A stretch of 64,000 bases of DNA, taken from positions 229,492 to 293,491 of the forward strand of contig NMRA01000107.1 of NCBI GenBank assembly GCA_002633005.1. Reading direction: 5' to 3'. The translations under genes and the position numbers were made by a program. This document shows positions 1-12,764 of this stretch, piece by piece. Below the pieces are notes generated by a model, which had not been told where the DNA came from, did no database searches, and was given only the letters and a program-made list of their open reading frames with translations. The DNA is from Phoronis australis. Its lineage: Eukaryota > Phoronida > Phoronidae. The first letter of the stretch is position 1, and every line of letters starts with the position of its first letter.

Positions 1-1039
1 CAACAGTTGCTGTTGCCCATCCTTGAATATCTTTGACGGGTACAGGCCTATGCTCAGTCTTGCCGTGGACCCTTTGGCGAACCCTGCGCCCCCCCCCCCC
101 CCCGGCCCCCCGCAGCTACGGGCCTGCCTGGATAATGTAAGACAAAGGCTTAATTCAGCTAGTTGCTTATAAAATCGCCAAAGCTAGCGGGGTGAGAAGC
201 CAGCTAGTTCAGATACCCTTAACTTATAACAAACGATCTTTGTCTTTTACTCAGTACACTTTTGTCCAGTAGTCCGGCGACTTCTCGCCGCATTTCTTGA
301 TATTCCTTATTCACTGTTTGTTCTCACAGTCACTGCGGCGTAGAACTGAAAAAAGTGGGGCGGGGGAGGGGGCTATACCCCCAGCCCCCTATGGTGCGGT
401 ATATATTTCTTATCAGTGCAGCGCTGTTAGACTAACTAAAGTACGGGCTATATATAGTCCTACTGTATGTTTAATTTTGTAGGCCTAGTAGGCTAGCTAA
501 GATATGAACAAAACCTATACTTTTTGAAATCTGGGGGAGACCTAATGCGTTGATTTTATGATGTTGTATGTATATGTCTTTTGTTATTCGTGTAATATAA
601 AAGGCAACTGAAAAGTAACTCGTTATTTGGCTTATCAGGACTTGACCATCGCGCGTAGTCCTGCATCATGCAGACCTCGGCGATGTCGAGTGTCACTGCG
701 TTTCTTCTAAAAGATGTCGCATCAATCGCTTACTAAGCTATTCCGTGATCTTTACTTTCGGGTTCGATCTACTTTTTTAACAAAAATTGTAAATTTAGAC
801 TTAAAACTTGCATTTTAGTTTCTTTATATGTAAAAAATTCGGGTTGTTTTTACATTTTTTGCTTTTGATCTCTATATAATGTTGTTTTATGCTTAAACAT
901 ACATATAGGGGGCGTATGGAAATTACATTCAACGGCAAGAAAACAGTTGGGAGTTTCACAAGCTCGTTGCAAACCAAGTGGTTTGTTGTGATTCCATTTC
1001 TTGGCGGCGAACTTCATCGTCTGAGGCTGAATTGACATC
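1..1039. other. upstream stretch, no gene recognised
   Basis: No reading frame here looks like a conserved protein. A run of about 15 C residues sits at 89-103, followed by a short GC-rich patch; the rest is AT-rich unique-looking DNA. If the R3HDM4 first exon proposed at 1040 is right, this stretch would hold its promoter and 5' UTR, but I see no TATA box or other element I can defend. Confidence 0.4.
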
Positions 1040-4000
1040 ATGGGAGTAACTAGAAGAAACATTTTTGATAGGCAGTCTGTGATTTTTGAAGAAGATTTGC
1101 TGTAAGTGTAGAAGTGCTGTACTGCTGGCTCTGCTTTTGGAGTTGGCAGCCGGTTGGGACTGGGAGCGCGGGTTGTCAGTGTTGTCATGAGTGATCAGGG
1201 TGTTGGACGAGTTTGATAGAGGCACCCGTCCTTCATCACGTCTGCAGATCTCGATCTTCATGTATTATTTGCATAAAAACATGTGTTATATGAGAGTTAT
1301 TTTCTAAAGCGTGGCGTGTTCTAGAACGAGGCGAGTTTTAAAGAAAACATTTCATGTGTGCCTGTCATTGAGTCCCTGAGTGATTCAGTGACTGAATGAC
1401 AAGCCAATCACATATAACCTATATAGCCAGTGTTTCCTTTGCAAGCCCTTTCAGTTTGGAGTCACACACATAAATTACTGAACATGGAAAGAACTTTGAA
1501 CATCGAATGAAACCTGCATACATACACACTTATCATGACTCCGGTGGCATCATATCCAGAGTGTATGAAGACGATCATCAAAATACCTAGGAACCACTGT
1601 GCGTTAAGCTCGAATAGACCTGGAAATTTCACACCGTCCATTGTAGTTCTACTCATCACCTAGTCCATGAAAACATGTCACAGTTCACTCGAGCTTCTCT
1701 CACTTCCGGGTGCCATATTGGGGAAGTTATGCGAAATCTGATGCCTGTTGACGAACAAGAAGTCCAAGGGACACAAATGCATATCTTCCTATGCTATATT
1801 TTGCAAGTGCCATGCGCCAGGTCACTGGCTTCACTCAGTCTTGCGTTTGTCCTTGTCTAACTCGTCGGTGATGTCAATTGAAATACTTAATTTTTGTTTT
1901 TATTGTGCGCAGTGAAAATGTTCACAGCGATCAAAAAATTAGATTTGGAATTCTTAGCCAAAATCACCTAAGTGGCTCTGCCAATGGTGTTTGGTGACCT
2001 TAGTTGCCATTTGGTGACCTGGGAATTTTGATAGGTCCCATTTGATGAGTTGACGCTGTGCTAAACGTCGAGCCCTGCACCGGCTGCTCCACTTGGTGAT
2101 TAGATGTAAAACTATCAAAGAGACAGCAAGTTAGTTGGTTGCCATCTTATAATCAGTAGAGCTGCTCCATCTGGTGGTTTTATGTAAAAGCATCGGAGGG
2201 ACAGATAGCTACGTAGTTGGTTGTCGTCTAACAACCAATAGCTGCTTCACCTGGTGGAGAGGTTGTGATTTAGTTGGTTCGGTTGGCATCTGTTAATTCA
2301 TAGCCACCCCCACCTCATGTTGAATTGTAAACCAATCAGGGAAAAACGCTTCCTGTCGTGGCCTTTTGATGAATGGAGCTGAAGTAATACACATATTAGT
2401 TGTTTGATCTTTGTCTGTCTAAGTTTTGGACATGTATGTTTTGCTGTCAGTTGTTATCTCATGAATTGATTTTGTTGTATTGCAGAATTGCATCAGATGT
2501 AGAGCCTGATGCCTCCAATGTTAACACCCCAACTAAAAGTGTGAAAAAGAATGTCCGCAAGAAAAATCCAGCTTCACCCGTGAACTATGCCAAGACCAGT
2601 GGAAGAAAGGCTAAAGGTTGCAGGGCTTCTAGGAGATATGAAAACTGTAAGTGGACTATTGGCTGGAAATTTTCAATTTTATGGCCAAAAACACATTTTT
2701 GGGATTATTCTTGGCTAGAGCTGAAAACTACATATGTATACTATCAAGCTCCTTGCATGTAAGTTACTATCATGTAGATGACACCTAGCACATTTCAAAT
2801 GGACTTGACTTTTGTTAGTTGACTTACGTCACCCTGTGGTTGTTTTAAATTATTTTTGTGTCATTTCTTTGTTTTCTACTGCACAATCCTTTGAACTGCT
2901 TAAAGATGAAAGGTGGCAGGCATGTTCTTGTTTAGGAGAACAGCACTGCTGACTTTCTTTGCGCCTATGAGAGGCTATTTTAAGCTTACTAATAACAGTA
3001 GCATCAGCAGTAGCAGTAGCATCAGCAGTAGCAGTAGCATCAGCAGTAGCATCAGCAGTAACATCAACAGTAGCAGTAGCACCAGCAGTAGCATCAGCAG
3101 TAGCATCAACAGTAGCAGTAGCATCAGCAGTAGCAGCAGCNAGCAGTAGCATCAGCAGTAGCAGTAGCAGTAGCATCAGCATCAGCAGTAGCAGTAGCAT
3201 CAGCAGTAGCATCAGCAGTAGCAGTAGCAGTAGCATCAGCAGTAGCAGTAGCATCAACAGTAGCAGTAGTAGAAGTAGTTGTAGTTGTAGTATTGGTTGC
3301 AGTGTTTAAAATAATGATCAGCCACTGTATCTGCGCTCTATACAACGTATAAGGTGGGCACATATTAATGCTCTGCGTTTCCTATCGTTAGAGTATTTAA
3401 CATTGAGTCCATTCACTGTTTTTATGTGATGTAGGTTATGGACAGAGAGATTTTCTGATTGTATCACTTCAAATCTTTTAACATTTTACTTAATTGACAC
3501 TGAATGGGGCGCTGATGCTGTTTATTTTTAGTGCCTCAGAAATTTTGAAAATTTTGAAATTGAAGATTTTTGATAAATGATGTCTGAAATTATAATAATT
3601 GCAATTGTATTATGGGATTGCTATGTCTTGCGTTAGATCAGTCCTTCATTGGTTGTCTGTTTGTCTAGTACACTACCTGCTGAGTATGACGGAGAACGAA
3701 GAGTTTGGAGAGTTGGACATCACTGACTTTGTGGAGCCGAGTAGAAGTGTTTTTGGCAGTCTGCTTGTTGAGCAAGAGAAGATGCAGGTAGGTCAGCTGT
3801 ATACAGGGTTCAGTGTATACATCATTCTGTGTTTACATCGTTCAGTGTATACATTATTCAATGTTTATGTGGTAGAAAAAGTTTAATTGGTGTAGAGAAA
3901 TTATCAAAAAGAAAATGTGTAAATATGTTTAGATTGGGGTTTGGACCCTTGACACTGGTTTGGTGTTGCATTTTTCGCAGCGTGCTTCACCACTAAGACA

Positions 4001-7000
4001 CGGAGTGAGAGATATATTCTTTACTTTTGCTATGTTCCCATTTCTTATAGTTATGGCTGGAACCAGGTCTGGGTATTATTGGCGCTCAACCTTTTAACAG
4101 GGCTGATAGTAGCGAAACAACACAATAGTTGCAGTGTAAATGTTTATTGCATCCTTGGGGAAAAACCTGATTCAATGCGAACAGACTGGGTGATATTCAG
4201 GTATAGATAAGCGGATGTGATGGCAACTGCTCACAAAGATGATCCACTATACTTTTGACAGTCAAAACAACAATGACACAAACACACCTGAAGGTCAATT
4301 TATGCAATACTGAATAACCACCAAGAACTGGAAATAACCAGACCAGGTTTCAACACTTTGTGGAGCTTTCCTAGTGATGCCTAAATGATGCCAGACTTAA
4401 AATTAGAATTACTGGTCCCTGAGAACCAGTCACCGACGAGGCTCTCTGTACCACTAGATGGGTCATTTCACCACTCAGGAACAGATTAGGGTAAGTTTTG
4501 TTGTGCTAAATACCCCTTTAATTCAATTGAAGACATAACATATTGTAAGTTGTCATGTCTCCAATTGGCCAGGCGCCCCTGTTACAATATATTGTGTGCT
4601 TCTCTTGTCAGATCTGGAATGAGTTCATCAACCAGTCTGAAGAGGAGCAAGAGAGACTGCTCACTAAGTCTAAGGGTCTCAAAGCCAGCCAGAAGGGTGC
4701 AGAACCTGTCCATAATGAGACATTGGCCTCGTGGGACTTGCTGCCTGATTTTAGAGAAGGTACTTCCTGCACCAGTGTTCACCATGTACTTCCAAATTCT
4801 AAGGTCCTTTTCAACATCTTGGGGTCCATGAAGACAGTTCATAAATCATCAGATATGACCACCAATGTGTGTTGGGAAATGTTATAGTTTGGCATTACTT
4901 TTATTGCAGGAAACATAGAGGAAGTTGATTAATCCAAAAAATGAAAGGGGTGTTTTTATTTCTCATTTGCTTGCAACTTATGAAAATTGCATCCATAGAG
5001 ATGCAGCCACATATTCAGAATCAGTGTCTTCTTTAGGTACAGTGATGTACAATGTTTTTTTGAAAATACCAAGTCTCCATGGTGTAATGGAGTGTTTTCT
5101 GAACCAAATTTGATATTTGATTGGCTTGTTACATTCGAGGCTGTTTGTTCAGTGCAATGGGGATTCTTGTCAGAGTCTTCAGAGTGCTGGTGTATAGACT
5201 GGCATGGTAGAGAGAGGGGGGCCCTGTCCAGGTGTTGGATGGTGTTGTTTCTGTTTGCATGAAGTACTAAGATTTTTGACAGTTTAGCTAGGCTAAGCAC
5301 AGAAGCAACAATGAATACAGGTCATTTTTCACTTAGGAAGAGCCCAAATACTCATGAACTATCAAAGTGATCATTTCCGATTGTGTGTCTTGACGACTCT
5401 TCAAACCTCCCTTCCCATCATGCATTGCAGCTCATCCTGCGTATTCAGCCAAAGAGTGCTTCCAGCGCATTGATAGCAATCTGAAGGGTGTTCTTCGCAG
5501 GGGACAGTTCCCAAAGGTGAGAAAATCAAGACCTTGTTACCTGCTAGCAATTCTGGTGGAAAGGTTGTAGGAATTTGGAGTCACAAAAATTAGTCTCTTT
5601 GTGTAGTTTTTGGTAAAAGGATGTGGAAATATCTAGTTTACAAGAATTAGTTAAAATGAAATGCCTCACATGAATAGTTAGGTACACAAGTCTGGTTGTA
5701 GTTGAAATTAACACTTCATGATTTATAGCATCATTTCCTCCGACCTCATGACCTGAACATGTCGATTAGATTTAAGAAACTGATCTCCAAATTTTGCTTG
5801 TCTGTACTCAAGTAACAATAACTTAATTCTACTGCTGAAATAACTTGAGAGATCACCTGTGATTGGTATAGAGCTGCTCAATCTTGGAAGGGTGGGTGAA
5901 CCGTGTTAAAACTGATGTCACTTGAGTAACCTGGATATTAGTAAGTTGCATTTCTGGTGTTGAGTGAGGCAGAAATGTCCCTATTTCTGAAACGTATCGT
6001 CTTTGATGCAACATACAGGTGGTAATTGGTCACTCGGCTCTTCCAAGCTGAGGTGAATTCTGGAGAGGATGTGTCCCATTCATTTTGCATGATCAGGAGT
6101 ACAGTTTAATGAATAGTGTTTCTTATGCTCTGCGCAGACTGATACTCTTCACAAAAATTAGTTTTAAAAACAAAAATGGCATGTGCAATAAATGCTACTT
6201 CTTCAATAGGGGACGTTAGTCAACATGGAAGAAGAGTTGATATCAATGTTTGTTGAGTGCTCCAACTCAGTACTGGTGTATCGTCTCAACAGCAGTTATG
6301 AACGATTACTACTGCATGCCCTGTGTCAGTATATGGACTTGACGTCTCATAGTAAGTGCTTATTTTTAATAACGAACTACGTCCTAGTTAGAGATTCACT
6401 CATCTGTATATTCAATTATTCTTAAAACGTTCTGTTTTATGTTTTTGTGGATTGTATAGTTGAAATACATTCCTTTTACATAAAGACAACATCGTGATGA
6501 AAGTTTTACATTGTTGTATAAAATAAAACACAAAAGGCGTTAAAGCTCAGTAACCATATATTTATGTGGGTGCATATTGCCGGCATCTCTGTCTGGGTGT
6601 ACATCTGCTGCTTCTAAACTCCTTGCATGAACTTTTTGAAATTTGAGAGGTGTGTCGCTATGAGGCTGACAACAGATGACAGCGACTTTTGGGTGGATCT
6701 GACTACCACACTGCCTCCTAGTGGCATTTTTATTTTTTTACATTTGCCTCTGTATCTTCTGAGTTCCTTGACAGACTTCATGAACTTTGGCAGGTTTCTG
6801 TTAAGGCAATTTTAATTTAGACTTCTGTCTTCCAAACCTCTCAAAAAAATTGAACGAAAATTGGCACGTCTTCCCATTGAGAGTATGGCTGTCGTTGAAC
6901 TTCGGATGGACCCGAATACGGTGCTGCCGTCTAGTGACAATTTGTTATTTGCTTGTTTTGGGATTTTGCAAAATTAATGTAGCAATGGACTAACAGTTGA

Positions 7001-7247
7001 ATATCACACATATATTGGTTGAAATGTCTACTTTGACATCTAGATTCTTCCGAGTTCATTGGTTTTGTTGTAGCGAAATGGTGCAGATGCATGTAGCTAG
7101 TTTTACTTTTTTGTTTCAGGTTATTACAGTGATCAAGTTAGACATACTCAGGTGGAAAACCGGAATGCTCATTTTGTGTTACCAGATTCTCCATTATCAT
7201 CATACCTTGAAATCAGGAGAAAAGTCACTAGCAAGACAAAATTATAG
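1040..7247 (+). CDS. R3HDM4: R3H domain-containing protein 4, 7 exons
   Basis: Coding exons are 1040-1101, 2486-2646, 3669-3787, 4612-4759, 5431-5516, 6210-6351 and 7120-7247 (TAG stop at 7245). Lengths sum to 846 nt, giving 281 aa; human R3HDM4 is about 268 aa. All junctions are GT/AG and phases agree. Recognisable matches, in order, are SGRKAKG followed by ENLHYLL, IWNEFINQSEEEQERLL, AYSAKECFQRI, SYERLLLHALCQYMDL and the C-terminal TQVENR...LSSYLE. The R3H signature is Arg224-x3-His228 in the RLLLH motif; R3H domains bind single-stranded nucleic acid, and the protein's cellular role is poorly known. Exons 2-7 are firm. Exon 1 (starts MGVTRRNIFDRQ) is inferred from an ATG frame ending at a GTAAGT donor in the required phase 2, so the start is uncertain. 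Introns carry repeats at 2647-3668, 3788-4611 and 6352-7119. Confidence 0.88.
2082..2275. repeat. imperfect tandem repeat, about 75-bp unit
   Basis: Three diverged units start near 2082, 2160 and 2230. Each begins with a GCTGCTCCA(C/T)-like block plus a TGGTG segment, and the first two then share ATGTAAAA, a GAGACAG or GGGACAG block and TAGTTGGTTG. The array lies in the putative first intron of R3HDM4. Confidence 0.6.
2995..3290. repeat. AGCATC/AGCAGT triplet-hexamer microsatellite
   Basis: About 295 bp of AGC, AGT and ATC triplets mixed in hexamers such as AGCAGT and AGCATC. It lies in intron 2 of R3HDM4. One N at 3141 interrupts it, probably an unresolved assembly join. The Leu-rich, Ser-rich and Ala/Thr-rich frames across it on both strands are artefacts of the repeat. 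Confidence 0.95.
3930..4013 (-). repeat. tRNA-like SINE head or tRNA pseudogene
   Basis: Read on the minus strand, it has a box A-like CTTAGTGGTGAAGC (about 3998-3984) and a box B-like GGTCCAAACCC (3947-3937), spaced as in a tRNA. The stems do not fold into a clean tRNA by eye, so a tRNA-derived SINE head in R3HDM4 intron 3 is more likely than a working tRNA gene. Confidence 0.4.
6560..6965 (-). repeat. CCACTAGG-family interspersed repeat
   Basis: A copy in reverse orientation inside R3HDM4 intron 6. Minus-strand hallmarks are AAAAATGCCACTAGG, the GGATGACAG-type stretch and the terminal block with CCCAGACAGAGATG followed by GGCAATATGCACCCAC. The same blocks recur at 9767-10765, 11640-12510 and 60715-62400. 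No coding capacity is seen. Confidence 0.65.
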
Positions 7248-8870
7248 CACTTAGCAGCTACTGCTGTTTGTGAACGAACGACAGCTACAGGTGGCGCTAC
7301 CGTATATGTGTGTATTTTGGCTCATTCGTCAGTATTCTAAACTGCCAAGCTGTGCTTATCCACAACTAGGTGCATATGCCTACACTAAGCATTATGAGTA
7401 AAGCGGTGCTTGACAGGCACGCTGTGGATATAGGCACACCCCATTTATTTTGTTAAATAGTGTCACCTATTTGGCACGTTGAATTTAGTGGAGAATTTTT
7501 CCAATGATATAGGCTTGCATGATGAGCGTAAACGTACTGTTTGTACTTGTATTCAATATCCAACTTAATTTTTAACTCTTTAACTCTGATTTTCAACTGA
7601 AAACTCATTTTCACTGGTTTTACTAGGGCAGGTTAAAGTCTATCTAACATTTCTTTAATTTCCTTCCAAATATTATATACAACTTAGGTCTTCTTCAATA
7701 CTATTTCTGTTCATCAGATATGGAAACGTGAAAGCCAATAATCATTCCTGTATTCCTACTAGTTGGTAAAGTTCACAAGCGAACCTAGAGCGTCTTGTCT
7801 GTGTTCATCTAGGAAATGTGTTGTGAAACCAAGTTGCCTAAAAGTGTTTTGTATGGACAATATGATGTGCTTTTGTGAGAGGACAATATGCATGCCTGTA
7901 TCCACATCAAGGCATGCACCTGAAAAGTACTCTTGCACCTATAACTTAGTCGCGTGTGCCTGTATGCAAAAACCTAATTAGATATTTTTTTAAAAGTGCA
8001 TTATTTCACAAGTGGACGCATGGGCCTAAATACTGTATACACGGTAATAATTTATTACATATCTACACGTATGTATGAGTGATTTCAATACCTGGTGGGA
8101 TGTATGTTATTACTATTCTTAGTAAATGTTCAGTCATTTGATTTTAATGGTAAATGGGGTGTTCTTGATTTTAGGATTTCTCATACAATTTGAAAGGAAG
8201 AATGTCAAGTCGGTTTTAATCTGTTTTTATTCATGATTTATCTTCTCATTTATTGTTCTTGTTTTACCTGCAGGTAATTAGTTGTGTTTGAACTTTTATA
8301 GGCCTATTGTCAAATGACTAGTGTTTTTACATTATCATGTTAGTTCAGTTAATTGCCATGTGTACAAGCACAATACAGTAACTCTAGTTAACCACTCACT
8401 TTCTTAGCTTAGTTTTAAGAATATTGCTCTTAGTCATCATGGAGAGACACGACTGTGCTTTCATATTTAACACAAGATGGATACGTTATGGGGAAGAGGC
8501 TCGTAGTAAACGTACACTATGATGTAAAAGTGACAACGCGAAAAGTTAAAGGCTTTATTATTTTCCATAATGCTCTTGTTTTACGTGATTGTGGGCATTA
8601 CACTATTGCCAATGGCACCCGTCTTGGAGACAACCATTTTGAGTACATGCAGGACAGTTGATTATCTAATGTCTACACGAGTGAAACGAACAGAATTGTC
8701 TATGGATGTGGAACTGACATCATCAATAAACTAAAAAGTTTGACTTGTTTTCATCCAAATTTTGCAAGAGAAAGTTTCCAGTCCTACTATAATCTACTTT
8801 CTGAGAAAAGAAGACTGTTCTTATAACAATAACAAATTACAAAAGCCAGAGTATACAGTTTTGATGTTAT
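7248..8870. other. spacer downstream of R3HDM4
   Basis: This should include the R3HDM4 3' UTR. An AATAAA is present near 8724, but it is 1.5 kb past the stop and may not be the real signal. Short frames here (for example 8455-8661) match nothing I recognise. Confidence 0.35.
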
Positions 8871-9365
8871 CAGGGCTTGGAATGACCAATGACAAAAAAC
8901 GCGGAAACTTTTACGGCCCAAAACATGCGCGCTACCAAGCCTTGAAATAGTCTATATGAATTTTTCGCCAAAAATCGGGAGGATTAAAAAAAAACGTTAC
9001 CACCATCAGTAGCATGCGTCTGCGTCCTTTTAGCTCGTCCGTCTACTCCCAACCCACACATTTCTGGCTGCAGAGCCATAGTATTTGTTGCCGCGGTTTA
9101 CAATAACGCGAGATGCCATTGAAAATCCCACCACGCTATCCCAGATGCCCCGGCAATGTTGACAATTTACGTTCCTCCGAAAAATAAACAGCAACTTCCG
9201 CTTTTCGAGGTGAACGTCGTCTGCAACGCCGCAGTAAGAAAGGAATTTGCCGCGGAAATTTTATATCAAATCTGATTTTTTTTACACGGAAATATAATAA
9301 AATGCGTGGACAGAACATTTGAAAAAAGCGGAAATCCGCGTTTCCGCGGAAAATTCCAAGCCCTG
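8871..9365. mobile_element. MITE with CAGGGCTTGGAAT terminal inverted repeats
   Basis: The left end reads CAGGGCTTGGAATGACC and the right end reads ATTCCAAGCCCTG, an inverted pair about 495 bp apart. The interior is rich in CCGCGG and GCGGAAA motifs, some of them in inverted pairs. The ends resemble hAT-type non-autonomous elements, which leave 8-bp target duplications. The flanks here (GATGTTAT and AGTTATTT) share only a shifted GTTAT, so the duplication is not clean. No transposase is encoded. Confidence 0.7.
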
Positions 9366-9766
9366 AGTTATTTAAGTACTACACAAATATTTCCAAGTCC
9401 TTACTATGACTTCCATTCAATACCACATGCACAACTTATCTAGAGCTTTATATCGTCATGAGCACTTTTTAAAATGGTCAACAAAGTCCTTGACCGAGAG
9501 ATCTCCACTCTTTAACCTGACCCCGTAGCTGGACTGGTGTTTCAGTGTGAATACCAGCTTACGTATGTGTCGCCTATAAACATGGTGGACTCGTTTCCCT
9601 TGCTGATGGAACGCCTCTCTTTCAATGGCTTCGGGTAAAACATGACATTCCTGAAACACCAACCATACCTTTAAGTAACAATTAACACTATCCAACAAGA
9701 GCACCTCAAAGTGTTGAAAGGCACCCACGACTGCACTGCAAATGGTTATCTTCTAAGGGGGTTAGT

Positions 9767-10765
9767 ATTATAAAAATGGCCACTAGATGGTGCAGATTGC
9801 ACCGAACCTGTTAGAAAATGGGAAGACGCATTCATGGGAGAAAACTTGCAAAACTTCACAAAGATCTTCCCAAGGAGATGTAGTCGCTGACGGATAAAAA
9901 ATTGACACTAGGGCACGTTGCAGCAGTCGCAGTCTGACAATCAACATGAGCTGTGCCTTTCTCATTAGAATATGTCTGTCAATTTTTGTAATAGAACTGT
10001 TCGACAAATAAAGAGGTGGGCAGCAAAAATAGACTAAAAGTAAGAAATAGACACTATAGGTGGCGCAAAATACAACAAATCTGTCGCAAAATAGAAAGGC
10101 ATAGACATCTCTTTACATAAACTGCTTGCCAAATTTCATGAAAATCCAATAACTCAAAAGATACAATGGCAAAGGCAAAACGATATTTTCCAACAAGGAG
10201 GCACAGTGTTAGTCAGACGGGTCCGAAACTTGTTATCATCCTTGGTCAGGTCAATAGGCACACATTAATTTGTTAAATTTCACAAAGCTCCTACAGAGGG
10301 TTAAGGAGATAAGCCATGAATGAAAAACCAATCATCTCCAGGGGGCGCCACAGTAGTCTGAGTTGTCTAAACCAGATGTGATAATTTCATCAGGAACACG
10401 TCTGCAAATTTTCTTAAGGATTCTTTGAGCTTTAGGCGGACAGGGAGGCCAGAAAACCAACTAAAAATAAAAAATGGCCACTAGGTGGCATACAATACGC
10501 TGAATCAGTCAACAAATGGAACAGCATGTCTGTCTCCTTAATAGAAACCTATTTGCCATCCATCAAGGAGCTCCAAAGATACAGATAGCAAATGTAGATC
10601 GCTTGGAAACTTGTCATCATCTGTTGACAGCTTCATAGGAACACATCTGCCAAGATCTTGCAAGGCATTAACGAGATACAGCAGTGGACGCTGGACACCC
10701 AGACAGAGATGACGGCAATATGCACGCACATATGTACACATGGGAGCATAATAACAGGTTTTAGT
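9767..10765 (+). repeat. CCACTAGG-family repeat, multi-unit copy
   Basis: A series of related units, each with AAAAATGGCCACTAG(A/G)TGG, an ATGGAA...CTCCTTA block, and a GGAACACATCTGCC block. It ends with GAGATACAGCAG, CACCCAGACAGAGATG and ACGGCAATATGCACGC. The same order ends the copy at 60715-62400, so this looks like a defined 3' end of an element rather than chance similarity. Confidence 0.65.
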
Positions 10766-11639
10766 CATACTACAATGAGAAATAATTATTATTAATTCAG
10801 TTATTTTACATGCAAAACATTTGCCAAATTTCTTTCTCAAATGCTGACTGCTTCAACAAAAATCAAAATACCACTTAATATGCTTATGACGGCAAAAATC
10901 ATTCTAATGATATGCACTATGTGAGATTATGTGCTGAACAGATTAAGAATAAGATTAACATACATTTTTCACTTGTCTTGATTGTATTTTTATTAGATTA
11001 TTACTTTAATATCCACTAGAGTACAGCAGTGCTATTGATTTTTCATGAACGTCCGAGTTTTAGAATTTTAAAAATAACCATCAACAATAAACATTCTACA
11101 AGGACAGTTAAGGGATGCAATACAATTTCTAGGACTAATACCTCCAGTTCTAGAGAGGATGCAAGTAGTTTGCGAGCTGTTCGGCGGAAGTTCTCTGTAT
11201 CAGTGTCTGTGCGGACTTCGATTGGAGTTAGCTGACTTTTCTCTTTGTGGAATGTCCTCCAACATGTTACCACCTGCCTTGCTTCCTTAGCTACCTCGGG
11301 ACTGGAGTGTTTTCGCAGTTTATTGACTACATGACCTACAATGGAAAAAGATTCTCACACATTAACATACATCTGTTAGATCACTTAAAGGTAATACACT
11401 ACCTAGCTAGGTACCAAGGACTGAATTTCTTAAATACCATAACTTATTTTCCGTAAACATTACCTTTTTACATGGAACTTGTTAATTTTGTTTCTTTATT
11501 TCATCACCTACAAAAGCGCTGTGGGTTTTTTTAGGATTTTTAGCCCAGTTGGTCCCTTAAGAAACAAGAACAAACTGTTGAGTGCCAAGAGTGCACCACA
11601 ATCGATATGTTTCTAGGGGTGATTATTAGTTTCAAATAT

Positions 11640-12510
11640 GGTAAAAGGTTAAAAGTTGACCACAAGAGGTAGCAGCAATAGTTAAAAGTCACAAAAATGC
11701 TGTTACCTCACCTTTTAAAACTTGCACCTACTGGTAATCAAAAATTTCAATATTTCCAACAAAGATGCAAAACATGCCACACAGGGACGCAGTATTAGAC
11801 ATCCAAAATCAGCACGTCTAGTCTATTTCTTTCCATGCAAGAGCAATGAAGAGCATTGAAATGTGCCCAAAATTGCACCATTAACAGTATGCATTTAGGG
11901 ATGTTTATTTAGTATCACAACTAGCCAACTGCAGAATATGATGGACCTGTCTAAAAATGGAAAGGCCTTGCCAACTTCCTCAAAGAAACCTATTGGGAAA
12001 ATTTCATGAAAATTCGGCCAGGATCTCCAAACATTTTGAGGCAAATGAAAAAACAGAATTGCCACCACAAGGCACTGTGACAATGGTTCAAACTTTGTCA
12101 TCACGTTCATAGAAATATACTTGTCAAATTTCACAAAGCTGGAGCAGGGCTTGACGCAAAACCCACTAGGGGGATACCACAGTAGGCAAAGTTGTCAGAA
12201 AATAATTCAGTCAGACATGCTCTTTGCCGTAGGAACACATATGCCAATTTTTATAATGATCCTCAGTGTGATTTGGTAGAGAGAGAGAGAGAGGTAGAAG
12301 CCAAAAATCTCAAGTAATAGTAAAAATGGCCATTAGGTGACTAAAATATGTTGAATACATCTGAAAACTGGAAGGAACTCCAAAGACACAAAGGCAAAAG
12401 AAAAAAAATTGTTGCTAGGGTGCACACTGGTATTCCGATTCATCCGAAAACTTGCTCATGCCATCCATTATGAGAGCATATGTGCAAAATTTATGGACAT
12501 GAGGGCTTAA
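11640..12510 (+). repeat. CCACTAGG-family repeat, diverged copy
   Basis: Contains GACCACAAGAGGTAGCAG, GCCACCACAAGGCACTG, AAAATGGCCATTAGGTG and a GATCCTCAGTGTGATTTGG block. The last block matches GATCCTTAGAGTGATATGG in the 60-62 kb copy. A short (GA)n run sits near 12280. No coding capacity. Confidence 0.55.
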
Positions 12511-12764
12511 CGGTTTAACTTTTTCAGTTTGATTACATTTTTAGAATAGGATCTCACAGAAATTACTAAATGTGATTATTTATTTAAAAATCAGGTAAGA
12601 ATATTGTTTATGATCCCATCAAAAACAGCGTTTTTATTCTCCTTTGTTAAAATGTAACAGAGACAATGATACAATGTACACTAATAGGGGTGACATCATA
12701 ATGCCTCCCTCCATTCATACATACAAATATTATATATACTGTTGCATAGCGCCCCATTTTTCTA

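Noticed and set aside
1675-1860. 61-codon frame as the R3HDM4 first exon
   Set aside because: It runs to a stop without a suitable phase-2 donor; the 1040-1101 exon fits better.
2850-3363. Poly-Leu, Ser-rich and Ala/Thr-rich reading frames
   Set aside because: They are translations of the triplet microsatellite in an intron, on both strands.
8160-8240. Last exon of R3HDM4 at about 8176
   Set aside because: The 7120-7247 exon matches the known C terminus (TQVENR, LSSYLE) and phase; this one does not.
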